A DNA stretch of 9,694 nt. Origin: Flavobacteriaceae bacterium (GTDB taxonomy: Bacteria > Bacteroidota > Bacteroidia > Flavobacteriales > Flavobacteriaceae). Location: the NCBI GenBank assembly GCA_020347545.1, contig CP070731.1, forward strand, positions 1,645,008 to 1,654,701. Direction: 5' to 3'. The notes below the pieces were generated by a model. The model was not told the DNA's origin and did no database searches. It saw nothing but the letters and a program-made list of their open reading frames with translations. A program made the position numbers and the translations under genes. This document shows, piece by piece, positions 1 to 6,882 of the stretch (the stretch's first letter is position 1; each line of letters begins with the position of its first letter).

Positions 1-140
1 AAGTACAGTCTTTGGATTCTGAAAAAATGAAGGTTTTTGCAAACGCTGCTGGACTTGAGATCGAAAAAGTTTTCGGAGATTATGAATTGAACACTTTTGA
101 TGAGAAGCATTCGGACCGACTAATACTTGTGATGAAATGA
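1..140 (+). CDS. C-terminal end of a probable class I SAM-dependent methyltransferase (partial)
   Basis: Codons in phase from base 3 give the last 45 residues of a protein, ending FDEKHSDRLILVMK and a TGA at 138-140. A stretch of the form GDYELNTFD, then a short charged turn and the final strand RLILVMK, is the usual ending of small flavobacterial class I methyltransferases, where it forms the last beta hairpin of the Rossmann-like fold. None of the SAM-binding motifs lie inside the window, so the family call rests only on this tail and the substrate cannot be named. The stop codon overlaps the ATG of the next gene by four bases (ATGA), so the two genes are probably cotranscribed and translationally coupled. 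Confidence 0.6.
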   Translation, partial: VQSLDSEKMKVFANAAGLEIEKVFGDYELNTFDEKHSDRLILVMK

Positions 141-811
141 TATATATCTCACTCATCTTGCCCGTTCTTATTGGATTTTCTCTTGTTCAGTTCATTAAAC
201 CCAATTCAAAACACCTTCAGTTATTATTATCCTTTAGTGGAGCATACCTGTTGTCTGTTACCGTATTGCATCTGTTGCCGGAAGTCTTTTCGAATGGAGA
301 AGAATTTATGGGAATATTCATCCTGCTGGGTATCGTCATACAGACAGGGCTCGAATATTTGTCAAAAGGAGCAGAACACGGACATGTACACGGTCATGAT
401 TTTGAATCAAGTATTCCCTGGATATTGGTTATAAGCCTTAGCATTCATGCTTTTTTAGAAGGAATGCCTCTGGGAATCGATGAGAATTTAAACCTTCTTT
501 TTGCAATAATGATTCACAAATTACCCGTTGCGATTATTCTGGCCTTCTTTTTGAAAAAATCCTCTTTATCTGGCCCGCAGGTTTTTCTGGTTTTGTTTCT
601 CTTTGCCATTATGAGTCCTCTGGGAAGCTGGATTTCCAATTCCTTTCCTTATGTGCATCAGTTTTCCGACCAGATTAATGCAATTATCATTGGTGTATTT
701 TTGCACATTTCAACGGCCATTCTATTTGAAAGTTCTGAAAATCACAAATTCAATTTAAAGAAATTCATAGTTATAATCATCGGGTTTTTCGTTGCTTTCC
801 TCGGAGTTTGA
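137..811 (+). CDS. ZIP-family divalent metal transporter, HKxP (ZIP9-like) type
   Basis: A 224-residue inner-membrane protein of about seven or eight hydrophobic segments, the size and shape of a minimal ZIP transporter, which lets Zn2+, Fe2+ or Mn2+ into the cytoplasm. TM2 carries the conserved HLLPE (residues 45-49). A cytoplasmic-type His-rich loop follows (H81, H83, H85, H87), which in ZIP proteins collects metal. TM4 has HAFLEG (H104, E108) and TM5 has HKLPVA (H127, P130), matching the two metal-binding half-helices of the family. Compared with the bacterial ZIP of known structure (HN..E and QD..E), the M2-site positions here are Ala105, Lys128 and Val131, so only one metal site seems intact. 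The HKxP motif recalls SLC39A9-type (subfamily I) members. The ATG at 137 overlaps the previous stop. The stop at 809-811 directly abuts the ppk2 stop on the other strand. The metal cannot be predicted; zinc is the default guess. Confidence 0.85.
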   Translation: MIYISLILPVLIGFSLVQFIKPNSKHLQLLLSFSGAYLLSVTVLHLLPEVFSNGEEFMGIFILLGIVIQTGLEYLSKGAEHGHVHGHDFESSIPWILVISLSIHAFLEGMPLGIDENLNLLFAIMIHKLPVAIILAFFLKKSSLSGPQVFLVLFLFAIMSPLGSWISNSFPYVHQFSDQINAIIIGVFLHISTAILFESSENHKFNLKKFIVIIIGFFVAFLGV

Positions 812-1633
812 TCAATAAATCTGTGGTACTATGGTCTGATTTGAAAATGGTGACCGTATATACCCTTTATCATCTTTTCGAGGAGGAAGAATAATTTTTT
901 CGCGCTCTACCTTTTGGTATTCTATACTACTTAGAATATGGCTGATACAATTCAATCTGGCACTTTTCTTATTGTCTGCAGGAACAACATACCATGGTGA
1001 CTGTTTCGTATCCGTAAATTTGAACATGGCATCCTTTGCCATACTGTATTCGATCCAGTGCTCCCTTGATTTTAAATCCATAGGACTTAATTTCCAACCT
1101 TTCATCGGGTCATTGATCCTTGCTTTAAATCTTCTCTCCTGCTCCTCATCTGATACCGAAAACCAGTACTTTAGAAGTATGATGCCGGAACGTATTAACA
1201 TTCTTTCAAATTCAGGACAGGTTCTCATAAACTCATCATATTCCTGAGGGGTACAAAAGCCCATTACGTGTTCTACACCTGCTCTGTTGTACCAGCTTCG
1301 ATCAAATAAAATCATCTCCCCGGCACTTGGCAAATGAGGAACATACCTCTGAAAATACCACTGACTCTTTTCTCGGCTTGAAGGAGTCCCCAGGGCAACA
1401 ATTTTACAAACTCTGGGATTAAGGCTCTGTGATATTCTCTTTATTACGCCCCCTTTACCAGCGGCATCTCTTCCCTCAAATATAATTACTACTTTTAATC
1501 CTTGATGCTGGATCCAATCCTGAAGTTTTACAAGTTCAATCTGAAGCCGCTGAAGCTCTTCTTCATAAAACTTGGTACTGATTTTTTTTCTTTTCTTATT
1601 GTTACTGGATGGGTTTTCCGGGGTGTCTGACAT
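812..1633 (-). CDS. ppk2: Polyphosphate kinase 2 (PPK2 family, class I-like)
   Basis: A 273-residue cytoplasmic kinase that uses inorganic polyphosphate to phosphorylate nucleoside diphosphates (class I: ADP or GDP to the triphosphate), with the reverse reaction making polyphosphate. The Walker A loop is GRDAAGKGG (residues 54-62, Lys60 binding phosphate). The Walker B-type motif FDRSWYNRAGVE (110-121) supplies Asp111 and Arg112. The lid region runs from RRFKARINDP (168-177) to about residue 195 with the expected Arg-rich helix. Near the end are WYVVPADNKKSARLN (214-228), characteristic of the single-domain Pseudomonas-type PPK2. The length fits the family. The N-terminal 20 residues are polar and Lys-rich and likely disordered. 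It lies 26 bases downstream of recQ on the same strand with no terminator between, so the two are probably one transcript. There is no room for a separate terminator after its stop. Confidence 0.93.
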   Translation of the reverse strand: MSDTPENPSSNNKKRKKISTKFYEEELQRLQIELVKLQDWIQHQGLKVVIIFEGRDAAGKGGVIKRISQSLNPRVCKIVALGTPSSREKSQWYFQRYVPHLPSAGEMILFDRSWYNRAGVEHVMGFCTPQEYDEFMRTCPEFERMLIRSGIILLKYWFSVSDEEQERRFKARINDPMKGWKLSPMDLKSREHWIEYSMAKDAMFKFTDTKQSPWYVVPADNKKSARLNCISHILSSIEYQKVEREKIILPPRKDDKGYIRSPFSNQTIVPQIY

Positions 1634-1659
1634 AAACTTTTTCTTCGGTATTTAATTTT

Positions 1660-3858
1660 TTAATTGGCGACCTCACTAATAAATTTAATTCGCATTAACC
1701 TGAGCTCTTCATCATCATAATCTCCGTCGAATTCATCCAAGGCCAACTGGATCCTATCACTTTCAGCTTCCATAAAATAGTCCATTATTTCTTCCTGCTG
1801 CTCTTCATCCAAAAGGTCATCCAAACTATAGTCGATGTTAATCTTTGTTCCGGAATAAATAATTTGTTCCATGACTTTGACCAGCTCAGGCATTTCCAGA
1901 CCTTTGGACTTAGCGATATCTATTAAAGGTAATTTCTTATCGGTATTCTGTATGATGTATAACTTCAATCCAGAATTGACCCCTGTTCCCTTTACGATGA
2001 GATCATCCGGACGGACAATATCGTTCTCTTCAACATACTTGCCAATCAATTCAACAAAGCTCTTTCCGAATTTTCTGGCCTTCCCCTCACCAACTCCATG
2101 CACATTTTCAAGTTCTTTAAGGCTTGTAGGGTATTTTAGGGTCATATCTTCAAGAGACGGATCCTGAAACACCACAAATGGCGGAACGCCTAATTTCTTT
2201 GCAACCCGCTTTCGGAGGTCCTTTAATAAACCCATCAATTGTTCGTCAACAACAGCTCCGGAACCTTTCGAAATTGTCACGATTCCCGCATCGCTTTCTT
2301 TGTCGTAGACATGATCTTCGGTCATCATAAATGACGTTGGATTTTTGACAAATTCTTTTCCTTTTGAGGTCAGTTTTAATACTCCGTATTGTTCAATCTC
2401 CTTTTTCAGCAAGCCTGCTACAATAGATTGCCTGATAAGGGCCATCCAGTGTTTATCGCTTTTTTGTTTTCCAATTCCAAAAACTGACTGCTGATGTGTT
2501 TTATGAGATATCAATAAAGCATTCTCCTTCCCTATCAAAGTATTGATGATTTCCTTAGATCGGTATTCTTCCTTTGTCTTTTCGACCACCTCAAGAAGTA
2601 TTTTCACCTCATCCATGGCTTCAACCCTCTTTTTCGGGTTCCTGACATTATCATCCATATCAGCGCCTTCCCCGTTAACCTCATCAAATTCTTCACCAAA
2701 ATAGTGCAGCAAAAACTTTCTTCTCGACATCGAAGTTTCACAATAAGCCACTACTTCCTGAAGCAAGGCATTTCCTATTTCCTGTTCAGCCACGGGTTTT
2801 CCTGATAAAAACTTCTCTAGTTTTTCAATATCCTTATACGAATAATAGGCCAGACAATATCCTTCACCTCCATCACGTCCGGCTCGACCGGTTTCCTGAT
2901 AATAGCTCTCAAGACTCTTCGGAATATCATGATGTATAACGAATCTGACATCAGGTTTATCTATACCCATACCAAAAGCTATGGTTGCCACAACAACATC
3001 CACATCTTCCATCAGGAACATGTCCTGATGTCTGGCCCTTGTTTTGGCATCAAGACCGGCATGGTAAGGGACAGCCTTTATCCCATTGACCTGCAGCACC
3101 TGAGCAATTTCTTCTACTTTTTTTCGGCTCAGGCAATAAATAATGCCTGACTTGCCTTTGTAGTTGCGTATAAATCGAATAATGTCCTTTTCTACTTCCC
3201 CTGTTTTAGGCCTTACATCGTAAAACAGATTGGCCCTGTTGAAAGAAGCCTTAAATGTTTTGGCATTCGGAATTCCCAGATTCTTCAAGATATCATCCTG
3301 GACCTTCTGTGTCGCTGTAGCCGTCAAGCCAACAATTGGGAAATTTCCTATTTTGTGAATAATGTTTTTTAGATTCCTGTATTCGGGCCTGAAGTCATGT
3401 CCCCACTCAGATATACAATGCGCCTCATCAATAGCGAAAAATGTAATTTTCTGTTTTTTCAGGAATTCAATATTTTCTTCCTTGGTTAGTGATTCTGGAG
3501 CAACATACAAGAGCTTGGTTGTACCGTTTTCAATATCACTTTTTACCTTAGCAACCTCTCCCTTGTTTAAGGAGGAATTCAAAACATGAGCTATACCAGG
3601 TTCAGCTGAAATTCCTCTTATTGCATCGACCTGATTTTTCATCAAAGCGATCAGTGGCGAGACTACAATCGCAGTACCATCCAGAATAAGGGCCGGCAAC
3701 TGATAAATCAATGACTTTCCACCTCCTGTAGGCATGACCACAAATGTGTCGTGACCTTCAATCAAACATTCTATCGCATCTTCCTGTAAACCTTTAAACT
3801 TACCAAATCCAAAATATTTTTTCAAATATTCCTGCAAGTTAATTTTTGTCACTTTCAT
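1660..3858 (-). CDS. recQ: ATP-dependent DNA helicase RecQ, zinc-ligand-less RQC variant
   Basis: A 732-residue superfamily 2, 3'-to-5' DNA helicase for recombination and fork repair. Helicase core: Walker A MPTGGGKS (residues 42-49, Lys48), DEAH box IDEAHCISEWGHDFRPEYR (143-161, including the RecQ aromatic-rich loop), motif III LTATAT (178-183), motif V around ATIAFGMGIDKPDVR (291-305), and motif VI QETGRAGRDG (321-330). An RQC winged-helix region covers about 365-515 and an HRDC domain about 535-610 (KLGVPPFVVFQDPSLEDM at 555-572). A 120-residue C-terminal extension ends in an acidic stretch (about 680-720). The four cysteines that bind zinc in E. coli RecQ are replaced by Ser378, Asn395, Gly398 and Met401 in an ungapped alignment of that loop. 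I believe this is shared by related flavobacterial RecQs, so it is unlikely to be damage. The gene is divergent from kdsD and precedes ppk2. The start ATG follows an AAGAGG that sits too close to be a normal Shine-Dalgarno site. Confidence 0.95.
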   Translation of the reverse strand: MKVTKINLQEYLKKYFGFGKFKGLQEDAIECLIEGHDTFVVMPTGGGKSLIYQLPALILDGTAIVVSPLIALMKNQVDAIRGISAEPGIAHVLNSSLNKGEVAKVKSDIENGTTKLLYVAPESLTKEENIEFLKKQKITFFAIDEAHCISEWGHDFRPEYRNLKNIIHKIGNFPIVGLTATATQKVQDDILKNLGIPNAKTFKASFNRANLFYDVRPKTGEVEKDIIRFIRNYKGKSGIIYCLSRKKVEEIAQVLQVNGIKAVPYHAGLDAKTRARHQDMFLMEDVDVVVATIAFGMGIDKPDVRFVIHHDIPKSLESYYQETGRAGRDGGEGYCLAYYSYKDIEKLEKFLSGKPVAEQEIGNALLQEVVAYCETSMSRRKFLLHYFGEEFDEVNGEGADMDDNVRNPKKRVEAMDEVKILLEVVEKTKEEYRSKEIINTLIGKENALLISHKTHQQSVFGIGKQKSDKHWMALIRQSIVAGLLKKEIEQYGVLKLTSKGKEFVKNPTSFMMTEDHVYDKESDAGIVTISKGSGAVVDEQLMGLLKDLRKRVAKKLGVPPFVVFQDPSLEDMTLKYPTSLKELENVHGVGEGKARKFGKSFVELIGKYVEENDIVRPDDLIVKGTGVNSGLKLYIIQNTDKKLPLIDIAKSKGLEMPELVKVMEQIIYSGTKINIDYSLDDLLDEEQQEEIMDYFMEAESDRIQLALDEFDGDYDDEELRLMRIKFISEVAN

Positions 3859-3881
3859 CCTCTTATTAATCTAATTTTGAA

Positions 3882-3889
3882 TATTTTTG
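3882..3889 (+). promoter_or_regulatory. Possible Bacteroidota -7 element upstream of kdsD
   Basis: TATTTTTG followed by CAAC fits the TAnnTTTG -7 box of Bacteroidota sigma-A promoters, pointing towards kdsD. Initiation a few bases on would give a leader of roughly 110 bases. No TTTG/TTG -33 box lies 17-23 bases upstream, so the match is only half of a promoter. A second candidate in the same 149-base divergent spacer is TTTTG at 3941-3945, then 20 bases, then TATAAATA at 3966, which has the right spacing but a poor -7 box. For recQ on the opposite strand I see no clear promoter. The spacer is otherwise very AT-rich and holds no gene that I can support. Confidence 0.35.
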
Positions 3890-4007
3890 CAACTTTAGTG
3901 CCAATAATTACGAGGGGGAATAGATTGAATTTAAATTATGTTTTGATTAATTAAATTCATCATACTATAAATATAACATATTATTTTTAAAAAATAAATA
4001 CAAAATA

Positions 4008-4973
4008 TTGATTAAGAATAAAAACATTTTACAGACGGCAAAGGAAACAATTCTTATTGAAGCCGATGCGATTAAACAGCTTGCCGAACTGGTCTCAGAG
4101 GATTTTGAAAAAGCCGTGATGTGCATATACAACTCGAAAGGCAGGGTTATTGTAACGGGTATTGGTAAAAGTGCCAATATAGCCTCAAAAATTGTGGCTA
4201 CAATGAATTCTACGGGAACTCCGGCTGTATTTATGCACGCTGCGGACGCGATCCATGGAGATCTGGGAAATATCCAACAGAACGATGTGGTGATCTGTAT
4301 TTCCAAAAGTGGAAATACCCCTGAGATAAAAGTTCTTCTGCCTTTGATAAAAAATTATGGTAATAAAATAATAGCCATTACAGGAAACGAAACCTCTTTT
4401 TTGGGTGAAAACGCTGATTATACCGTGAGCTCTTATGTTGAAAAGGAAGCATGTCCAAATAATCTTGCGCCAACAACTAGTACTACGGCACAACTGGTCA
4501 TTGGAGATGCCCTTGCCATATGCCTTTTAAATCTCAAGGATTTCTCGAGCAAGGATTTTGCCAGGTATCATCCGGGAGGTACTTTGGGAAAGAAACTATA
4601 CCTGAGGGTCAGTGAGATTGCAGAAAAGAATGAAGCGCCAAAAGTTGAGAAGAACACACCGATTAAGGATGTGATCGTTGAAATTTCTAAAAAACGGCTG
4701 GGAACAACTGCAGTTACTGAAAATGATGAAATTGCAGGTATTATTACAGATGGAGACATCCGAAGAATGCTTGAGAAATCGACGGATATAAGCTCCTTAA
4801 AGGCTCAGGATATCATGAGTATTGATCCGATCAGTGTAAGTGCTGATACTATGGCCGTAAATGCCCTTGACATCATGCAAAAAAACAATATTACACAGGT
4901 TCTGGTGACCCGCAATGGAAAATATGCCGGAGTTGTTCATTTTCATGATCTGCTGAAAGAAGGAATTATCTAA
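4008..4973 (+). CDS. kdsD: D-arabinose-5-phosphate isomerase (KpsF/GutQ/KdsD family), TTG start
   Basis: Converts ribulose 5-phosphate to arabinose 5-phosphate, the first committed step to Kdo for the LPS inner core, in the cytoplasm. The 321 residues contain a SIS sugar-isomerase domain (about 30-185) followed by two CBS domains (about 205-265 and 268-321), the complete architecture. Residues matching the E. coli KdsD catalytic set are present: Lys54 in TGIGKS, Glu106 in SGNTPEI, Glu147 in KEACP and His188 in YHPGG. The MHAADAIHGDLG loop (76-87) is typical of the family. No ATG is available in frame between an upstream TAA at 3948 and the conserved region, so the TTG at 4008 is the best start; it follows an A-rich leader, as is common for translation in this phylum. 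The gene is divergent from recQ and 45 bases ahead of tatC, with which it is probably cotranscribed. Confidence 0.93.
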   Translation: MIKNKNILQTAKETILIEADAIKQLAELVSEDFEKAVMCIYNSKGRVIVTGIGKSANIASKIVATMNSTGTPAVFMHAADAIHGDLGNIQQNDVVICISKSGNTPEIKVLLPLIKNYGNKIIAITGNETSFLGENADYTVSSYVEKEACPNNLAPTTSTTAQLVIGDALAICLLNLKDFSSKDFARYHPGGTLGKKLYLRVSEIAEKNEAPKVEKNTPIKDVIVEISKKRLGTTAVTENDEIAGIITDGDIRRMLEKSTDISSLKAQDIMSIDPISVSADTMAVNALDIMQKNNITQVLVTRNGKYAGVVHFHDLLKEGII

Positions 4974-5018
4974 TAACAATATCGAGACACCCCGTCACAG
5001 GTGCAGAATATATAAACT

Positions 5019-5846
5019 ATGAGCGAACAAACTGAAGAAATGTCTTTTCTGGGCCATCTTGAAGTATTAAGATGGACACTTGTAAGATCTTCTTTAGCCA
5101 TTCTGGCTTTTGGAATGATTGCCTTTATGATGAAGGATTTCATTTTTAATTCAATTTTACTTTATCCTAAGGATCCTGACTTTTTTACATACAGGTTCCT
5201 GTGCTCCGTTTCAAAAAGCTTTGGAACCGAAGGGCTTTGCATTGATGAAATCCCCTTTATCGTTCAAAGCCGAACCATGGCAGGACAGTTTTCAGCGCAC
5301 ATCTGGACCTCTATTGCTTTTGGTTTTGTTATGGCCTTTCCATACATCATTTGGGAGGTATGGAAATTCATCAAGCCAGCCTTATACGAAAACGAAAAAA
5401 AGAATGCGAAAAGTTTTATTATCATAACATCGTTTCTTTTCTTTCTCGGTATATTATTTGGGTATTACGTAATTACACCGTTGTCGATAAATTTTCTGGG
5501 TAGCTATAGCGTGGCTGAAGAGGTTCGAAATAATTTTGATCTCAGTTCGTATACGGGGCTGCTAAAGGCTTCGTGTCTGTCTGCCGGATTTATATTTGAA
5601 CTTCCCGTGATCATTTACTTTTTGACTAAAATGGGTCTGGTTACGCCTGAATTTCTCAGAACCTACAGAAAATATGCACTGGTTCTTGTTTTGATTCTGG
5701 CTGCCGTTATAACGCCCCCGGATATCATTAGTCAGGTCATCGTGGCGATACCGATGATCATACTCTATGAAGTCAGCATTAAAATCTCTAAATTTATAAT
5801 TAAAAAACAAGAGAAAGAAGCTAAGAAAAACCTGGTAAAAAAATAA
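5019..5846 (+). CDS. tatC: Sec-independent protein translocase subunit TatC
   Basis: A 275-residue inner-membrane protein that recognises twin-arginine signal peptides and, with TatA/TatB-type partners, exports folded proteins. Six hydrophobic segments fit residues about 21-38, 92-112, 131-152, 182-201, 217-233 and 237-255. Family landmarks are MSFLGHL at the N-terminus, WKFIKPALYENEKK (115-128, with Glu126 corresponding to the signal-binding Glu103 of E. coli), FIFELP (191-196) and ITPPDIISQ (231-239). The first periplasmic loop is about 25 residues longer than in E. coli and contains Cys62 and Cys74, which I recall in flavobacterial TatC too and which might form a disulphide. The HLxELR motif reads HLEVLR: Val16 sits where the second, functionally important Glu is expected. 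The tail is Lys-rich. No tatA gene is visible in the window. An alternative start is Met8 at 5040, but the ATG at 5019 is the longer and preferred one. Confidence 0.95.
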   Translation: MSEQTEEMSFLGHLEVLRWTLVRSSLAILAFGMIAFMMKDFIFNSILLYPKDPDFFTYRFLCSVSKSFGTEGLCIDEIPFIVQSRTMAGQFSAHIWTSIAFGFVMAFPYIIWEVWKFIKPALYENEKKNAKSFIIITSFLFFLGILFGYYVITPLSINFLGSYSVAEEVRNNFDLSSYTGLLKASCLSAGFIFELPVIIYFLTKMGLVTPEFLRTYRKYALVLVLILAAVITPPDIISQVIVAIPMIILYEVSIKISKFIIKKQEKEAKKNLVKK

Positions 5847-5853
5847 GATCGGC

Positions 5854-5949
5854 ATGGAGGATAAAATACTGATGTATATTTCCGAACATAAAAAGTTTGA
5901 AGAGCTATTGATCGAATTACGGAGGATCAGCAACAAACATCGATTTTAA
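5854..5949 (+). CDS. Possible 31-residue small ORF between tatC and lptB
   Basis: ATG to TAA reads MEDKILMYISEHKKFEELLI and continues to RRISNKHRF. The composition is charged and strongly helix-prone, with no signal peptide or membrane segment. It begins seven bases after the tatC stop, on the same strand, and sits in the only sizeable gap (165 bases) of the kdsD-tatC-lptB run. There is no good ribosome-binding site, although GGAGG lies just inside the start. I do not recognise the sequence. In relatives, as I remember them, a carboxymuconolactone decarboxylase-family gene often occupies this gap; this peptide does not resemble that protein. It may be a real small gene, a remnant, or chance. 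From 5950 to 6011 I see nothing beyond an A-rich leader for lptB. Confidence 0.3.
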   Translation: MEDKILMYISEHKKFEELLIELRRISNKHRF

Positions 5950-6011
5950 GAGACAATAGAAAACCAAAAGGCCGGTTGCTTTACAAAAAGTATTAATAGA
6001 AAAGAACCATT

Positions 6012-6761
6012 ATGATCTTAAGAGCAGATAATATTATGAAGATGTATGGCAATCGAAAGGTTGTCAAAAATATTTCACTACAGGTTGAACAGGGTGAGAT
6101 CATCGGTTTACTAGGCCCCAACGGAGCAGGTAAGACCACCTCTTTCTATATGATTGTAGGTATGATCAAACCCAACGAAGGTCGAATTTTCCTGGATGAT
6201 ATTGAAATCACTCATGATTCAATGTATAAAAGAGCGCAAAAAGGAATTGGTTATCTCGCTCAGGAAGCATCTGTATTCAGAAAACTATCCGTGGAAGACA
6301 ATATCATGTCGGTACTTCAATTTACGGATCTGAGTAAATCTGAACAGAAAAAAAAGCTGGAGCTACTTATTGAAGAGTTCAGCCTGGGGCATGTCCGTAA
6401 GAACAGAGGGGACCTTCTTTCAGGTGGTGAAAGAAGAAGAACTGAAATTGCGAGAGCCTTAGCCTCGGATCCCAAGTTCATACTCCTTGATGAACCGTTT
6501 GCAGGGGTTGATCCGATCGCTGTAGAAGAAATTCAAAGTATTGTTGCTCATTTAAAAGATCGGAACATAGGAATTCTGATCACGGATCACGATGTACAGG
6601 CTACACTTGCCATTACGGATAAAACTTATTTGATGTTTGAAGGAGGAATCCTTAAGGAAGGTACCCCGAAAGAACTTGCTGATGATGAATTGGTTCGGAA
6701 GGTATATCTTGGAGAAACTTTTGAACTTAAAGAAAGAAAGAAAAAACTCAAATTGAAGTAA
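6012..6761 (+). CDS. lptB: LPS export ABC transporter ATPase LptB
   Basis: The cytoplasmic ATPase of LptB2FG, which extracts LPS from the inner membrane and drives it across the Lpt bridge to the outer membrane. All nucleotide-binding motifs are intact in the 249 residues: Walker A GPNGAGKT (35-42), Q-loop Gln84 in YLAQEASVF, signature LLSGGERRR (135-143), Walker B FILLDEP (156-162, catalytic Glu161) and switch His193 in ITDHD. Tyr12 and Arg15 match the A-loop and nearby basic residue of the family. YLAQEASVFRKLSVEDNI (81-98) and VRKVYLGETF (228-237) distinguish LptB from other short ABC ATPases. The end is a Lys/Arg-rich tail (ELKERKKKLKLK), longer than in E. coli. LptF/G are not in the window. 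It is last in the rightward run beginning with kdsD, and no terminator with a U-run follows on this strand. Confidence 0.95.
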   Translation: MILRADNIMKMYGNRKVVKNISLQVEQGEIIGLLGPNGAGKTTSFYMIVGMIKPNEGRIFLDDIEITHDSMYKRAQKGIGYLAQEASVFRKLSVEDNIMSVLQFTDLSKSEQKKKLELLIEEFSLGHVRKNRGDLLSGGERRRTEIARALASDPKFILLDEPFAGVDPIAVEEIQSIVAHLKDRNIGILITDHDVQATLAITDKTYLMFEGGILKEGTPKELADDELVRKVYLGETFELKERKKKLKLK

Positions 6762-6793
6762 ATCTCAAATTAAAGCTGATCTGATTTGGTTGT

Positions 6794-6824
6794 AAAAAAA
6801 ACCCTGCTACGTGAAGTAGCAGGG
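6794..6824 (-). terminator. Rho-independent terminator for the leftward surface-protein cluster
   Basis: CCCTGCTAC (6802-6810) and GTAGCAGGG (6816-6824) form a perfect 9-bp stem with a 5-base loop. Eight A bases at 6794-6801 become a U8 run directly after the stem when read leftward, so this is an intrinsic terminator for the minus-strand genes ending at 6883. Read rightward, the same hairpin lacks a U-run and would end lptB transcription only weakly, if at all. Confidence 0.88.
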
Positions 6825-6840
6825 CATACATACAAACAAA

Positions 6841-6870
6841 TCTGAAAAATTTATAAAAAATTTTTCCAGA
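6841..6870 (-). other. AT-rich hairpin just after the PepSY-like gene
   Basis: TCTG/CAGA outer arms (6841-6844, 6867-6870) and AAAAATTT/AAATTTTT inner arms pair over 12 bp with one bulged C and a 5-base loop. It starts 12 bases after the stop of the small secreted-protein gene and lies just ahead of the GC-rich terminator in the leftward transcript. It could stabilise the 3' end or assist termination. Being AT-rich it is weak, and its role is inferred. Confidence 0.45.
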
Positions 6871-6882
6871 TGACTTTAAGCT

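Noticed and set aside
972..1247. A 91-codon plus-strand ORF opposite ppk2.
   Set aside because: It lies wholly inside the well-conserved ppk2 frame and shows no family features.
3927..3958. Inverted repeat GAATTTAA / TTAAATTC with a 16-base spacer in the recQ-kdsD gap.
   Set aside because: Made only of A/T-rich words in a very AT-rich spacer, so expected by chance; no supporting promoter geometry.
3965..4306. A 113-codon antisense ORF over the start of kdsD.
   Set aside because: It is a shadow of the conserved SIS domain frame; its hydrophobic look comes from complementary codons.
5950..6011. Possible remnant of a carboxymuconolactone decarboxylase gene before lptB.
   Set aside because: I translated the forward frames of the tatC-lptB gap and found no Cys-x-x-Cys motif or other match to that family.
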